Source: Congeria kusceri (Eukaryota; Mollusca; Bivalvia; Myida; Dreissenidae). Taken from it: 64,000 nucleotides of DNA. A program made the position numbers and the translations under genes. The notes beneath the pieces were generated by a model. That model saw nothing but the letters and a program-made list of their open reading frames with translations. It searched no databases and had not been told where the DNA came from. Within the stretch, counting starts at the first letter, position 1, and every line of letters starts with the position of its first letter. This document shows, piece by piece, positions 11,599 through 24,202 of this stretch. Location of the stretch: contig CM051030.1 in the NCBI GenBank assembly GCA_027627225.1, forward strand, positions 8,812,001-8,876,000, given 5' to 3'.

Positions 11599-14384
11599 AC
11601 AAGAGGGCCACAATTGCCCTAGGTCGCTCACCTGAGTTTAAGGCTTCATAATGGCTCATAACATTGGGCCAAACAGCACTAAACCACTTATCTGAGTATT
11701 AAGATCTGGGCCTTGCAGTTTTAGGAGAAGAATTTTATAGTCTTAATAAACCATGTGACCCACAGGGCATGGCCACTTTCTACCCCAGGGGCATAATTTG
11801 AACAATATTTGTAGTGAACAATGTTTTAAGCCAAATATGAAACCTCTGGGCCTTGCGGTTTCAGACGAGAAGATTTTTACTGCCCACTTTCCATATCAGT
11901 CTATAGAAACCATGTGACTCCCAGGTGTGTCATTTTGCTATTTAAGTCTATATAAACTATGTGACCACCCTGGGGCGTGGCCAGTTTTGACCCCAGGGGC
12001 ATCATTTGAACAATCTTTGCAGAGGACCACTATACAATGTTATATACCAAATATGAAACCTCTGGCCCTTGCGGTTTCAGAGGACAGGGGTCTCTTTCTG
12101 GTTTGGGGGAAGAGTACCTGTACCCTCAGGTGGGGGAATTTTTGCGTTGTTTTACACAGAAGGGGAAATTTTGACTTTGTAAACAATTCAAAAATTAAAA
12201 AAATTAAATATACATTTCAAATCACTTTATTTAGTCTAACTCTTTACCTAACAACTTTATTCATGATTTTATCAATAAATTGAATATTATAGTAACACGT
12301 CAATTTTTTAAAAATCACCACTTGACCATTATTAAATGGGAATGTGGAGAAGTGCAACAGATAATTTTTCAAGCAATAAGTTAAACTACTAATACTTATT
12401 CTTATACAGTAAAAGACTATGTTATCAACTGTGAGACACACTATTTGTGCCTTTTTGCTGTACCTGTTTTGATTACTTTTTAGCAGAAGCCAGTTTCCCA
12501 CAGCAGAAGTTACGGTTCCTGGCAAATAAGCTACATGTAGCAGTTAACTATATAGAAATGAAGTTTTATTATAAAAGCAAAAATAATCAGGAACCAGACA
12601 AGTCAAAACGGTCATTTAACATGACCATGTGGAGTTGTTAGGATTTTATTGTTAACCGTTAAACAGTGTTAAAGTAAATTTGATACCGGAAAATTACTCC
12701 CATAAACAAAAACAAGTCCAATGGCAATTCTTTTAGAGGGAATTTTATCCTGAAATGGGGGAAAAATATATACTTTTTTGTTTCGTCAAAAACCAGAGAT
12801 CGAGACCCCTGGAGGAGAAGATTTTCAAAGTCATTTTGCTTTTTAAGTCTATATAAACCATGTGACCCCCGGGGCGTGGCCAGTTTTGACACCAGAGAAA
12901 TCATTTGAAGAGTCTTTGTACAGGACCACTAAACAATGTTACATACCAAATATGAAACTATAAAGTTTTGCTATTTAAGTCTATATAAACCGTGTGACCC
13001 CCGGGGTCTGGCAGGTTTTGACCCGAGGGGCATCAATTGAACACTCTTTGTAGGGGACCACCATAAAATGTTACAAACCAAATAGGACACCCCTGGGGCA
13101 TGCGGTTTCAGAGGAGATTTTAAAAATTATTTTGCTATTTAAGTCTATCAACCATGTGTCCCCCCGCGTGGCCAGTTTTGACGCCAGCGGCATCATTTGA
13201 ACAACCTTTGTAGAGGACCACTATACAATGTTACATACCAAATATGAAACCTCGGGGCCTTGCTGTTTCAGAGGAGAAGATTTTTAAAGTAATTTTGCTA
13301 TTTAGTCTACATAGACCATGTGACCCTGGGGCCTGGCCAGTTTTGACCCCAGGGGCATAATTTGAACAATCTTTGTAGAGGACCACTATACAATGTTAAC
13401 AACCCAATACAAAACCTCTGGGCCTTACGGTTTCAGAGGAGAAAATTTTAAGTCATTTTACTATATACTTTATATAAACCATGTGACCCCCATGTGACGT
13501 GGTCCGTTTTGACCCCAGGGGCATAATTTGAACACTCTTTGTAGAGGACCACTTTACAATGTTATATACCAAATAAGAAACCTCTGGCCCTTGCAGTTTC
13601 AGAGCATTAGTTTTGTAAAGTCGTTTTGCTATTTAAGTCTATATAAACCATGTGACCCCCGGGGCGTGGTAAGTTTTGGCCTAAGGGGCATAATTTGAAC
13701 AATCTTTGTAGAGGACCACTATACAATGTTACATACCAAACATGAAACCTCTGGGCCTTGCGGTTGCAGAGGAGAAGATTTTTAAAGTCGTCTTGCTATA
13801 TTTAAGTCTATATAAACCATGTGACCCCCTGGGGCGTGGCCAGTTTTGACCCCATGGCCATGATTTGAACAAACTTTGTAGAGAACCACTATAGGATGTT
13901 ACATACTAAATAGGAGACCTTTGGGCCATACAGTTTCAGGGGAGAAGATTTTTAAAGTCATTTTGCTATTTAAGTCTATAAATATATCGAGTGACCCCCG
14001 GGGCATGGCCAGTTTTGACCCCAGGGGAATAATTTGAAAAATCTTTGTAGAGGACCACTAGACAATGTCACATATCAAATATGAAAGCTCTGAGCCATGC
14101 GGTTTCAGAGTAGATTTTTAAAGATTTCACTTTTAAAATCTATTTTTAGCCCTAGTGACCTACATATGCAGCGGACCGAAACAATCTGAACAACTTTGAA
14201 AGGGGCACATACAAGGATCGTTCGTATTAAGTTTCATGAAAATCTGTCAAGCGGTTTAGGAGGAGATGTTGATTGAATGAACACTTAAGAAAACATATGT
14301 AATTCTTACACGACGATGCAAGACGGACAAAAGGCAATCACAAAAGCTCACCATGAGCATTTTGAGCTCAGGTGAGCTAAAAAT
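11599..14384. mobile_element. Bivalve dispersed element with amplified interior, 2.8 kb
   Basis: It starts 'acaagagggccacaattgcc', followed by 'tcgctcacctgag', and ends '...ttgagctcaggtgagct'. The ends are therefore short inverted repeats (ctcacctgag and ctcaggtgag). The interior is about a dozen head-to-tail copies of a unit of roughly 168 bp. Landmarks of the unit are 'accatgtgacccccggggcg', 'gacccc(a)gggg cat', 'gtagaggaccactatacaat' and 'ctctgggccttgcggtttca'. The element at 36.3-37.8 kb has the same ends but a different interior unit. A foreign 727-bp element is inserted at 12085-12811. Confidence 0.88.
12085..12811. mobile_element. hAT-like TIR element, 5-bp TSD gagga, nested
   Basis: The ends are 'caggggtctc' and 'gagacccctg', with further inner pairing of 'ctggttt' and 'aaaccag'. 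The flanks are 'gagga' at 12080-12084 and 12812-12816. Removing the element and one TSD restores the host repeat unit exactly ('tttcagaggagaag'). The subterminal 'agtacctgtaccctc' resembles the 'ggtacccgtaccgg' motif of the 61305-62737 element, so the two may be related. Confidence 0.88.
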
Positions 14385-15727
14385 GGCAACTGTATGGGTC
14401 ATGAAAAAGCATTTTCTGTTTGGTGGCCTTAGGTTCAACCACACTTAAGAAAACATATGTAATTCATTCACGAAATGAATTTCTAGCATATTTTGCAAGG
14501 CATCTGCCCTCTGACCGAGTCACTGTTAACAGAACAAAACTTGTTATTCTGAAAATTGAATGAGCATTCTGTCTTGTGACCTCTGTCTACCAGATGAATG
14601 CAACATTAATAATGTAAATGGAAAGTGGGTTAGTTTGGATGTGCATTCCTCAATGGCAACTGAAAACTGCACACAGGCCAGCACACAGAATTGTAATAGC
14701 ATCTTCAAGTTTTGAAAAGGGCCATGCTGTCAGCGAAAAAAAATAATTGGAAAGTGTACTTCAGTCTGTAGTTCTTGTTGGGCATCAACATTCATAGCAT
14801 ACAAACTTATTCCTGTCCATATGAAGGAAATAACATCTGGTACTATTCAGATACATTTTTACAAAGTTGCGAAAACAACAATGTGTTTTCTATTGATAGG
14901 AAACAAGTTTTTTTTTCAGATTAGCAGAAAGAATGTATAAAAATAATGCCAAAATCTTAGTTTTATACATGAACATGTAGTATATTATTTATAACTAATT
15001 TAATTGCGATACCTTGGCATTATATAATATAACATCTGAATTTCTACAGGAAATACACTGTTTGTAGACATAAGCCCTTTAACTGTCACATTGGTTTCTG
15101 AAGCTATATTGAACTTCACTGGGAAAAACATAACATGTCATACATGTATCTTTGCTCTGAAGCCTTGTTATAATCCTCACACAACGCAACACCCAGCTGT
15201 GCTTGTGTTGATGACAATAAAAGCCAGCCAATGACTTTGGCAACAACTGCATCACAAGTGCCTGGCATTCCAGCTTTTTCTTGCATTCCCTTACCTGGCA
15301 ATCACACATATTTACGTAGGTCACTCTGACATCTAGCAAAGCAACACAGACCAAACCGCCATTGGCCGGCCAGAGGAACCAAACTTCAACAAAGATGCTT
15401 AATTAACTGACACTAAAGACAGGATGTAGATAATTATTCTCTTACAAACAATTCAAAGTGCCAGCATTATCTTAAGAATCAATAATGCCATTAATTTCCA
15501 ACCAGTACAATGGGTGGGGGGGGGGGATGGTGGATCAATTCAGCAACATAAATGTCTTGAAGATGAAAAACTAAATGAGTTCCGGAAACACCATGTCAAT
15601 GTAAAGGCAATATTTCATCGGGAACAAATGGTCATTGGATATTTATTTAGTTTATCCCTGTTCAGCAACAACATGATGTGGTTTTTGAAAGATAATAAAT
15701 GTAGAACAATTTCTCTCGTACTGATCT
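14385..15727. other. Unassigned sequence with weak coding-like minus-strand patch
   Basis: The 25-bp string starting 'cacttaagaaaacatatg' at about 14283, inside the end of the preceding element, recurs at about 14442. A minus-strand frame at 15116-15301 looks mildly coding, and a strong donor ('gattgccag', then 'gtaagg') lies at about 15296. The sequence just upstream on the minus strand is GC-rich ('ggccggccaatggcgg'). I cannot assign an exon with confidence. Confidence 0.35.
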
Positions 15728-17591
15728 CAGAGCAACAGATAGGCACGTATTTGCGTAAATACGCAATTCTGAAACCCCTTTTACGCAATTAATTTTATCT
15801 TTAATGAGTAACAAAACTCAATTAAAATACCCAATATGCAATAAATGGCGAACTCAGTGCGTTAAGAGATGGACATGGGTACGAAATGACCGAAAGATGT
15901 GTACGAAACAGCAGAAAATGAATGAATGGTTACGAAATCGTTATGTTACGAAATGACAGACACCCGTATAATACGAATCAGTTAGACTGGATGCTGTTTT
16001 AAACAAAAACCACAACTGTCTGATGAGATTCATCGAGTATCCCCGTAATGGTCAGCGTTATGACCTCATTTTGCAACTTACGTTTTCTTTGTTTCTGTTA
16101 AATGCTCTCGAAATGCTTCGTGATTATTTCGGTTATTTCTGCCTCTGACCCAGAATTATCCTTACGTGCAATTGAATTTGATGTACCCTAAATTCAACGA
16201 TATAATTTATTTTGTTATTTTTATATGTGAAATTAGGTGAAAAGTTCAGTTTAAAATAGTTAAAAAACCATTGCTATGTTCAGTGTTGAATTGTATTTAT
16301 AACGTAAATGTCCTTTGGCGAAGGGCGCGTGTCATTTAGGACCCCTCCACGTTTAAATGGAGCCATTTTTTGTTAATTAAGCCATTATCCAGAAATCAAG
16401 TTTTCATGTACACGCACTTTCAAATGACGTAATACACATTGGTACAGTCTAAATACAGAAGATGGGCTTTGTCCGCATGAGAAAATTCACGATGGTACTG
16501 TCTAAATCAATATCGTCGTGACGAGCTCACTCGCACTAGGTAATGCACAATGGTACAGTTTAAATTATTAACACCTAGAACGCTAATACATGTACGCTAA
16601 CGGAACATGTATAATAATGGCACTGTTCACAACATTCTGGTTGACTGCTTTTGACGGGGCTTGTTGTTGAAACCTCCATGAGGGAAGCGTGAAACTTGCT
16701 TTGCGTGTGCAAACTGTTATTACATGTTTTTATAATAAATATTCATAATAACGTAATGAATTTTTGTGGTCCCATTCACTTGCGTCATATAAGGTTGCGT
16801 GTAACCCGTATAGTGGGGCATAGGTTTATTTATATACAGGCAATTCCGGATACATAAATATGGCTGTCTATTAAATCGTTTCTATCGAAATTAATTTTAG
16901 TTTTTCGTTAATGTTCGAAAAAATAGATCAACAAATAATATGTCGAGACCAAAAATACCCCATGCGCATCTATTAGAGCATGGGCGTCAATAAGGCCATT
17001 TACGGTAAATACACTGACATCAGATCTTCTAAAAAGCATCAAAACATTGCTGAATTATGGTTACATCATCGAACTTAAGACATATCAGGGTAATTGCATA
17101 ATGGAGTGCTTCTGAACTCATTTAGACCACTGTTAATGAAAACTCTGAACAAGTTGAAAGGCCAAAAATACACAAGAGGCAAAAGTTGACAAGAATTAAA
17201 CTATCAATGTTAACAAATGTTTTGTGTCCAAGTGGGGTCCTACTGACCAGATTTGGCTTTGAAAACAGTGCAATCATTAATTTACCAAACACAGTTTAAA
17301 GTAGTTTTGAATTTTTCTTGAGTTTACTTACGTGTTGAGAACAATAATGTAGATTCAGTGTTGTAAAAAGAAAAATGGTTATGTTTGTGTTAAATAAAAA
17401 AAAAACTCACAGCATTTGCTTTTTGTTGTTGTTTTACTAAATTTGAAGGTCATCTTCGTCTAATACTCAGTTACTTTTAATCTAATGGGGTAACATAATT
17501 TTAAGTACTCATATACATCGTTCAGTACTCAATTATTTAAAATATGATGGGGTAATACCCAATTCTGACAGAATCCTTATCTGTTGCTCTG
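15728..17591. mobile_element. TIR element, 5-bp TSD gatct, 1.86 kb
   Basis: The left end is 'cagagcaacagataggcac' and the right end is '...ccttatctgttgctctg'. The direct repeat 'gatct' lies at 15723-15727 and 17592-17596. The interior has several copies of a 'gtacgaaatgac' motif (15.87-15.95 kb) and three copies of 'atggtac(a/t)gt(c/t)taaat' (16.44-16.57 kb). No transposase frame is visible. It belongs with the CAG...CTG group of this window. Confidence 0.88.
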
Positions 17592-18170
17592 GATCTTGTT
17601 TGTTCCGTTTCATAATTCATATAATGATGCTGTAACTGGAAGAATCTATGTACATTAGACCAGTAATAATTATTAGTAGTAAATTCTTTAAACACTGTCA
17701 CCTTACTGTATTGAAATCACTGATTATAAATACTTAATACCGCTTTCTTTAGCCAAAATATATGATAATAAAGGTGTAATCCCCAAACAAGATTTCTTTA
17801 AAATCAAGCAGTTCTCCCCAAAAGATGAATTAACATTTTGTTTGTTCTGGTTTCCCCTTACTCAATTCTTTGTGATAATTTCCCCCAAAAACTTGGACCC
17901 AAACACAATCCACAGCCTCTGAAATAAGTCCCGTTAAATTAAAAGATTTCTTGTTAACATTAAAAAATTTCTTACTTGTACCGTATGATATGTTGATGTC
18001 TTGAACTAGTTCTTGAACTAATTCCGATAAATTTCTGGGGCCATCACGGCATATGGCTTTGATTCTTGTCTCTGTTTCAAATGGCTATTACCTTTCAGCA
18101 TAACTTGCCTGAAAATAAACAAACTCATTTACTATTATATAGTGTTTTATCCCCAGTTATTGGAAGAATT
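17592..18170. other. AT-rich sequence, nothing recognised
   Basis: No TIR, array or exon is visible. Confidence 0.45.
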
Positions 18171-18244
18171 AGGGTTGGGACGATAAGATGAATATCTATA
18201 TCATACTTCTGTGCACTGCTGCCAATATTTATCGATACACAAAA
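18171..18244 (+). repeat. Left end of the 34.9-36.3 kb element family
   Basis: 'agggttgggacgataag' and the following sequence to 'tatcgatacacaaaa' match the left 75 bp of the element at 34909. The copy is cut by the element inserted at 18247. Confidence 0.75.
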
Positions 18245-18246
18245 TA

Positions 18247-19221
18247 CACTGCAGATCCGTTATATCGCGATCCGCGGGGTCCATGGATCACAATCGCGAT
18301 ATAGCCGATATAACTTGTCAGGTCATTAATGTACATATATACGTGTATATACATGTACTAGCCTATTTTCATGATCTCAAAACATACACGAAATTAACTC
18401 ACCTTTTGCATCGTTGTTAACTTTCACAATGTGTTCTATCTATATGTAAAATATTTCCTTCGTAAATTAAACATAAAATTATTCCTCGTAATTAATTTTA
18501 AATCGCTTATAATAAATTCCAAATCCGAAATGCCTATCCGAATTTTACTGCTCACATGACGTTAACACGAATCCTATTTAAATTAAACAGCACATGTCGT
18601 TTGTTCTGCTAGAAAAGCGCCCGAATATTATGCTGACATGTACATCAATTCGTCCTCATGGAAAGCGTGGGTGTATTGATTGCCGTTTCAAAACTTTGGA
18701 GCGCAGAGAACTATGAGATCTTTACTTTTGAATAAAAGTTTCGTAGACCATAACAAAAAATTTTGTTATCTATATCGCGATGTGCAGTTAGTACATCCTC
18801 TTAAACAAAAAAATGTTACGCCGTATCGACAACGTTATTGTCGTTGAGATAGGTCAATATTGATCTATGACATATGGTTACTGTACACACCCTCCATGTG
18901 GACGGCGTGTAATTCGGCTGCTTATTAAAGCGACAGCAGTGAAAGGACGTTGTCATGGGTGGCACACGCTATGTAAGCTCAAGACGTCCAACTGTTACAC
19001 TTTTATGTTTAGCGGGTCAGTTTATTGTTTGTCGCACTACAAGAGTGTGAATGAAAGAGTAGCGATGTAGGCACGAAAATCCAGACAAAATTGGATTTAT
19101 TTATGAACGTCATGTACTAGTAAAATATTGAAGTACATGGGAAAAAATCGGGATCCACGGCCGATTAGCGATATATTGGATATTGCAAAATAACGGGTCT
19201 CGATATAACGGATCTGCAGTG
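18247..19221 (-). mobile_element. TA-TSD TIR element carrying the shared core (family B, copy 1)
   Basis: The terminal 21 bp are perfect inverted repeats ('cactgcagatccgttatatc...' on the left, '...gatataacggatctgcagtg' on the right). TA flanks both sides (18245-18246 and 19222-19223). Just inside each end are palindromic 'atatcgcgatat'-like motifs. A TA TSD points to the Tc1/mariner or pogo side of DNA transposons. I see no transposase. The orientation is set by comparison with the copy at 38304-39017, which lies the other way round. The core module is at about 18590-18760. Confidence 0.92.
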
Positions 19222-19223
19222 TA

Positions 19224-19702
19224 GTCATAAGCAACAAATTTGTAAATATCCTACTGTTGTAGTAAGCTGTGTTGGTGCTAGACGAAATAGTACAATCTAG
19301 TTAACCAAAAATGGCACTTTTTAATTATTATAAGTCCAAATAAGGTCATGGTCAAGGTGAAAGTGAGGTTCGGTGATATGGGTGGATTGAGGATGGTCAT
19401 AACCAGCAACTGTGTAAGTATCCAAGTGTTGTAGCATGCGGTGTTGTTGCTCGACGACATGGTAAAATCTAGCCAAGAAACAGCCTATTTGAATTATTCA
19501 AGGTGCAAATTAGGTTAAGGAAAAAGTGAGGTTGGGTGATATGGGTGGATAGGGGCAACAACTAGGTAAGTATCTAAGTGTTGTAGTAAGCGGTGTTTGT
19601 GCTAGACGAAATGGTAAAATCTACATAACCTTGTCACGGACGTACAGACGGACAGGACAATCACTATATGCCTCCCGCATCAAGATGCAGGAGGCATAAA
19701 AA
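19224..19702. repeat. Bivalve dispersed repeat ending '...aggaggcataaaaa'
   Basis: Two and a half copies of a unit of roughly 190 bp. Landmarks are 'gttgggtgatatgggtgg', 'ggtcataa(c/g)caacaactgt', 'gtgttgtag(t/c)a(a/t)gcggtgtt' and 'gacgaaa(t/c)ggtaaaatcta'. The end is 'cacggacgtacagacggac...atatgcctcccgcatcaaga', then 'tgcaggaggcataaaaa'. The latter is a small inverted repeat. Confidence 0.82.
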
Positions 19703-20740
19703 CTGTTCCAACAGCCAAATCCATGGTAAATGTCTGAACAACTAACTCACCAATATCAACAATTCCTGAACATAAACTTACAATTCCATTGGTCTGTGTT
19801 GTAATTTATAATTGATGTACCTCCTAAAAACAATATAATCCTGTACACAACTTCAAAATAATAATTAACCTTCTTGGATTTACATGGATCCATCTTGCAT
19901 TATTCCTTTCACTTGAAATTCAAATATACTGAACCACATGTGACATACATTATTTTAACCAGACGAGACCACAATAAATTGAAAACTATCACCAGAAATT
20001 ATTTTAACCAGAAGAGACCACAATAAATTGAAAACTATCACCAGATTAGTTATTATTAACCTATTAATATGGATAAATTAATGACTTCTTCATTACTCAT
20101 TTTATTATGTTCTTCACCTTTTTCTGGCAAGTACATTTAGTTCTGCAACCACAAACATATATGGTAATGTCATCAAATTGACAGAGTTTGTAACACCCAA
20201 TCATTACCCTTAGATCCATCACTACTGAAATAATTACAATATTTCTGTGTGATCATTGTCATTGTCAATCGTTGTCAATGACAACTGAATATTGACACAT
20301 CAGACCGTATATTAAACCACAATACAGCGAGACTTTCTTTTTACGATCCACACTATCTTAGTAGGCCTGTTACATATTTACATAATATGTATCAATAAAA
20401 ATTAATATATTCCAGAACTGTGGTACAAGGTTCAGTACAGAACAAAAAATATTAATTATTTAACCTTCAACCTGTTTATAGATTTCTAGGAAGTGATTTG
20501 AAATAACAAATTATTTTTTTATTTTTCAAGATAAATGACACTTCGTCAATTTCTTATTATATTTGTATCACATTACAAAAAATTACTGAGTTCATATAAT
20601 TATATATCTAACATGTATATGCATGCAAGTTGTTCAAACCATGAAGGTTTTTACAAGTATGATAAAATTGATTCACTAATATTTTGATCAACTATCTAAT
20701 ATTTGTTTGTTTTAATTTTAACAAGACACTGTGTTTGATA
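19703..20740. other. AT-rich sequence with a 49-bp tandem duplication
   Basis: At about 19950-20047 the stretch containing 'gagaccacaataaattgaaa' is present twice head to tail. Nothing else is recognised. Confidence 0.5.
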
Positions 20741-21275
20741 AACACACAACACACATGCCCCCAGTTAGTGCTGGACAGCCCATTTGAATTATTCCAAGTC
20801 CAAATTAGGTCAAGGTCACTGTATGGTTGGGTGATATGGATGGATTGGGAATGGTCATAAAAAACAACTGTGTACGTATCCAAGTGCTGTAGCACCGCGC
20901 TGGTGTTAGACGAAACAGTAAAATCTAGTTAACCAAGAAATAGCACATTTAAATTACAAGTCAAAATTAGGTCAAGGTCAAGGTCAAAGTGAGGTTGGGT
21001 GATATGGGTGGTTCCCATAAGTAACAACTGTATAAATATCAAAGTGTTGTAGTAACCGTGATGGTGATAGACGAAACGGTTAAATCTAGTTAACCAAGAA
21101 ATGGCACTTTTTAATTATTAAAAGTCCAAATAAGGACAAGGTCAAAGTACGGTTGGGTGATAAGATGGATTGGGAATGGTCATAAGCAACAACTGTGTAA
21201 GTATCCAAGGGTTGTAGTAAGCGGTGTTGGTGCTTAACCTTGTCACAGACGTACGGACGGACAGGAAAATACATG
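20741..21275. repeat. Second copy of the '...caaggtcaa...' bivalve repeat
   Basis: It carries the same unit as 19224-19702 ('gtgatatggatggattggga', 'gtgttagacgaaacagtaaa'), about three units. It ends at 'cagacgtacggacggacag' without the 'aggaggcataaaaa' terminus, so it is truncated on the right. Confidence 0.8.
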
Positions 21276-21434
21276 TCATGAAAGATCACAACAAGGGAAA
21301 TATTCAATGACTTACACAACACTGCTACATGTAGTCAGTGAGCAAATGAATCTTAATTTATGTGTTTATTGGTCTCAAAATATGCAAAATCAAAGATGTT
21401 TTCCTGAATCCTAGCACAAGTCCATGCCCACTGT

Positions 21435-22390
21435 TACAAGAGATGTTTGTAAAACATGTATGCCCCCCAACTTGCAGCCAAGTTGTGAATATGTGCAATT
21501 GTTAAGAAATTTTTTTAATATGCAATCCCAAGCGAGGTCTCGATATATGGTGTCCATGTATGAAGTTTCATTAAAATATCCCGATGCGTTCTCAAGCTAT
21601 TGAGCGGAAACCGTTTTTCTATTTTTAACAATGGTGACCTTAACCTTGACCCCACCCACCCCATATGAAATCCCAAAAGACGTCTCAATATATAACGTAT
21701 CTATGTATGAAGTTTCATTAAAATATCTCGAAGCGTTCTCAAGTTATTGAGCGGAAACTGTTTTTCTATTTTGAGCAACGGTGACCTTGACCCCACCCAC
21801 CCCATATGCAATCCCAAGCGAGGTCTCGATATAAGGTATCTATGTCTGAATTTTCATTAAAATACCTTGATGCATTCTCAAGTTATTGAGCGGAAACGGT
21901 GTTTTCTATTTTTAGTAATGGTGACCTTGACCCCACCCACCCCATATGCAATCCCAAGTGAGGTCTCAATATACTGTATTTATGTATGAAGTTTCATTAA
22001 AATATCTCTATGCGTTCTCAAGTTATTGAGCGGAGACCGTTTTTCTATTTTTAGTAACAGTGACCTTGACCTTGACCCACCCACCCCATATGCAATCCCA
22101 AGCGAGGTCTCAATATAAGGTATCTATGTATGAAGTTTCATTAAAATATCTCGATGCATTCTCAAGTTATTGAGCGGAAACCGTTTTTCTATTTTTAGTA
22201 ACGTTGACCTCAAAATGTATAGGCGTCGTCCTTTCCTCCCAAGTAACCAGAATACCAACTTAAATGATCGTCGGTCAAAGCGTTCCCTAGATATCGTGCG
22301 GAAACGAGATTGGTCTATGGACAGACCGACCACCCGACCGACCGACCGGCAATATACCCCCACTTTGTCGAATTGGGGCATAATTAAATA
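21435..22390 (+). repeat. Bivalve repeat with 'aagcgaggtctcg' units, complete
   Basis: It begins 'acaagagatgtttgtaaaac', then 'atgtatgccccccaac'. It holds about five copies of a unit of roughly 145 bp ('caatcccaagcgaggtctcg', 'gtatctatgtatgaagtttc', 'gttattgagcggaaaccg', 'gaccttgacccca'). It ends 'gaccgaccaccc...aatatacccccact' and 'ggggcataattaaa'. A diverged fragment lies at 2247-2400. Confidence 0.88.
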
Positions 22391-22639
22391 ATAAACGCCA
22401 TTAATTAATCCTGCCATTCAATCCTTTCATGTTCACCTACAGACACTCCTGTATGGACAATGAAGCTGTAAACAAGGTGCTCCTACATTGTATATGCAAC
22501 TCCCACACAATGATGAAGATCAATACACATGAACTATGAAACATGAGCTTCCGAGATTCTCCTCAATGGCCAAGGCATCATGACACAGAAAACAATGTTT
22601 GGTCACTCAAGTAAACAGATCTAGGTCATGGTCAAACTG

Positions 22640-23200
22640 GACAAGGACAATCTCGTCAGGCAAACTGGTAAAGGACATTCTGGTCAAGGACAATCTGGTC
22701 AAAGGCAAACTGGTCAAAGGCAATCTGGTCAAGGACAAACTGGTCAAAGGAAACTGGTCAAAGACAATCTGGTCAAAGGAAAATTGGTCAAGGACAATCT
22801 GGTCAAGGACAAACTGGTCAAAGGAAACTGGTCAAGGACAATCTGGTCAAAGGAAAATTGGTCAAGGACAATCTGGTCAAGGACAAACTGGTCAAAGGAA
22901 ACTGGTCAAGGACAATCTCGTCAAAGGCAAAATGGTCAAGGACAAACTGGTCAAAGGAAAACTGTTCAAGGACAAACTGGTTAAAGGCAAACTGGTCAAA
23001 GACAAACTGGTCAAAGGCAACTAGTCAAAGGCAAAATGGTCAAGGACAAACTAGTCAAAGGAAAAATGGTCAAGGACAATCAGGTCAACGGCAAACTAGT
23101 TCAGGACAATCTGGTCAAAGGCAAACTGGTCAAAGGCAAAACAATCAAGGACAAACTGGTCAAAGGAAACTGTTCAAGGACAATCTGGTCTGAGGCAAAC
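22640..23200. repeat. 15-bp minisatellite, about 37 units
   Basis: The unit is 'actggtcaaaggcaa' with variants 'aatctggtcaaggac' and 14-bp 'aaactggtcaaagg'. Because 15 is a multiple of three, long Gly-Gln or Lys-Gly-Asn frames run through it. They have no start context and no splice signals and are artefacts. Confidence 0.95.
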
Positions 23201-23594
23201 TTAGTTTAATTCAAACGGGTCAAGGTCAAACATTATACAGAAAACACATCTAAAAGTCTAGGTGAAGGACTGGTCAAGGATCAACCAACTGCAAAAAGGT
23301 AATTCTAAATTGGTCAAGGTCAAATCAGTGATCATTTGAGTCTAGGTCAGATAGCTCAATGTTAAAATCATAAATTCAACATTTAAAATGCCCCCACATG
23401 TTCTACATGTAGAAGAATGGTTAAAATATTAAACTGTAAATTTTGCATTAATTTATCCCTACCTGAGGTAGGCTAACTACATTAAAATGTTCATCTGTAG
23501 TGAATGCGCCCCCCCCCCCCCCAATTTTTTCTTTACCATATCCTGAAAGATGTATGCAACATTTTTCGCTTCACAATTTTCCCCACTCACACAG

Positions 23595-23724
23595 GTTCGT
23601 GGTGCAGAAACAGCCACTACTAGGATGGTACTTCTATGACTCTCAATTACTGGCAGGGTCGCAACAAGGACAGCATGTGATTGCATGCCAGGGAAATGGT
23701 AACCATGTTATATATTCTAGTTAG
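23595..23724 (+). CDS. Possible host exon of unknown gene
   Basis: A strong acceptor ('cacaattttccccactcacacag', cut after 23594) is followed by a frame with clear coding texture and higher GC than its surroundings. It encodes 'FVVQKQPLLGWYFYDSQLLA' and then a Gln/Gly-rich tail to a TAG at 23722-23724. Alternatively the exon ends at 23698, where 'gtaacc' could be a donor. I do not recognise the family. No partner exon lies nearby on the plus strand, so it would belong to a gene with long introns. The poly-C tract at about 23509-23522 sits upstream. Confidence 0.38.
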
Positions 23725-23924
23725 GTGAAGTGTACTTTTAGTAAGGAACCCAGCACTGTCCCTTAAATAATATACTCAGGGCTTTCCTTAGACTTTGAAT
23801 TTTAAGAGTCCATAACTCTTGGGGTCAAATTTTCAAGAGTCATAATCAAATTCCCCAAGAGTCAGATATAAACCTTCAAGAGTCGAAGCTTTGTGGGTAG
23901 TTTCCATTCGTTGTCCTTTTTATT

Positions 23925-24115
23925 ATTATTTGTATTAATTTATCATTTAATAATATTATTTTAATTTATTAATTATTATTTTTGTATTAACTTATTTTCT
24001 TTTTAATTTATTTAATTTTATTTTCTTCTGATTATTATTGTTATTATTATTATTAATATTATTAGATCTATTATTATTATTATGTATTATTATTATTTAT
24101 TATTATTATTTATGG
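23925..24115. repeat. ATT/AAT-rich microsatellite
   Basis: An impure 'attatt' run inside the 23777-25832 element. Confidence 0.85.
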
Positions 24116-24202
24116 AATTATTAAGACGATTTTAGCATATTCTTTACATACTAAAAATACCACTGAATTTTTTTATACGAAATCGCATAGATCTATCATG
24201 TA

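Noticed and set aside
22599..23193. Long Lys/Gly/Gln-rich frames of 110-140 codons
   Set aside because: They follow the 15-bp minisatellite, are open in several frames at once, and have no splice or start context.
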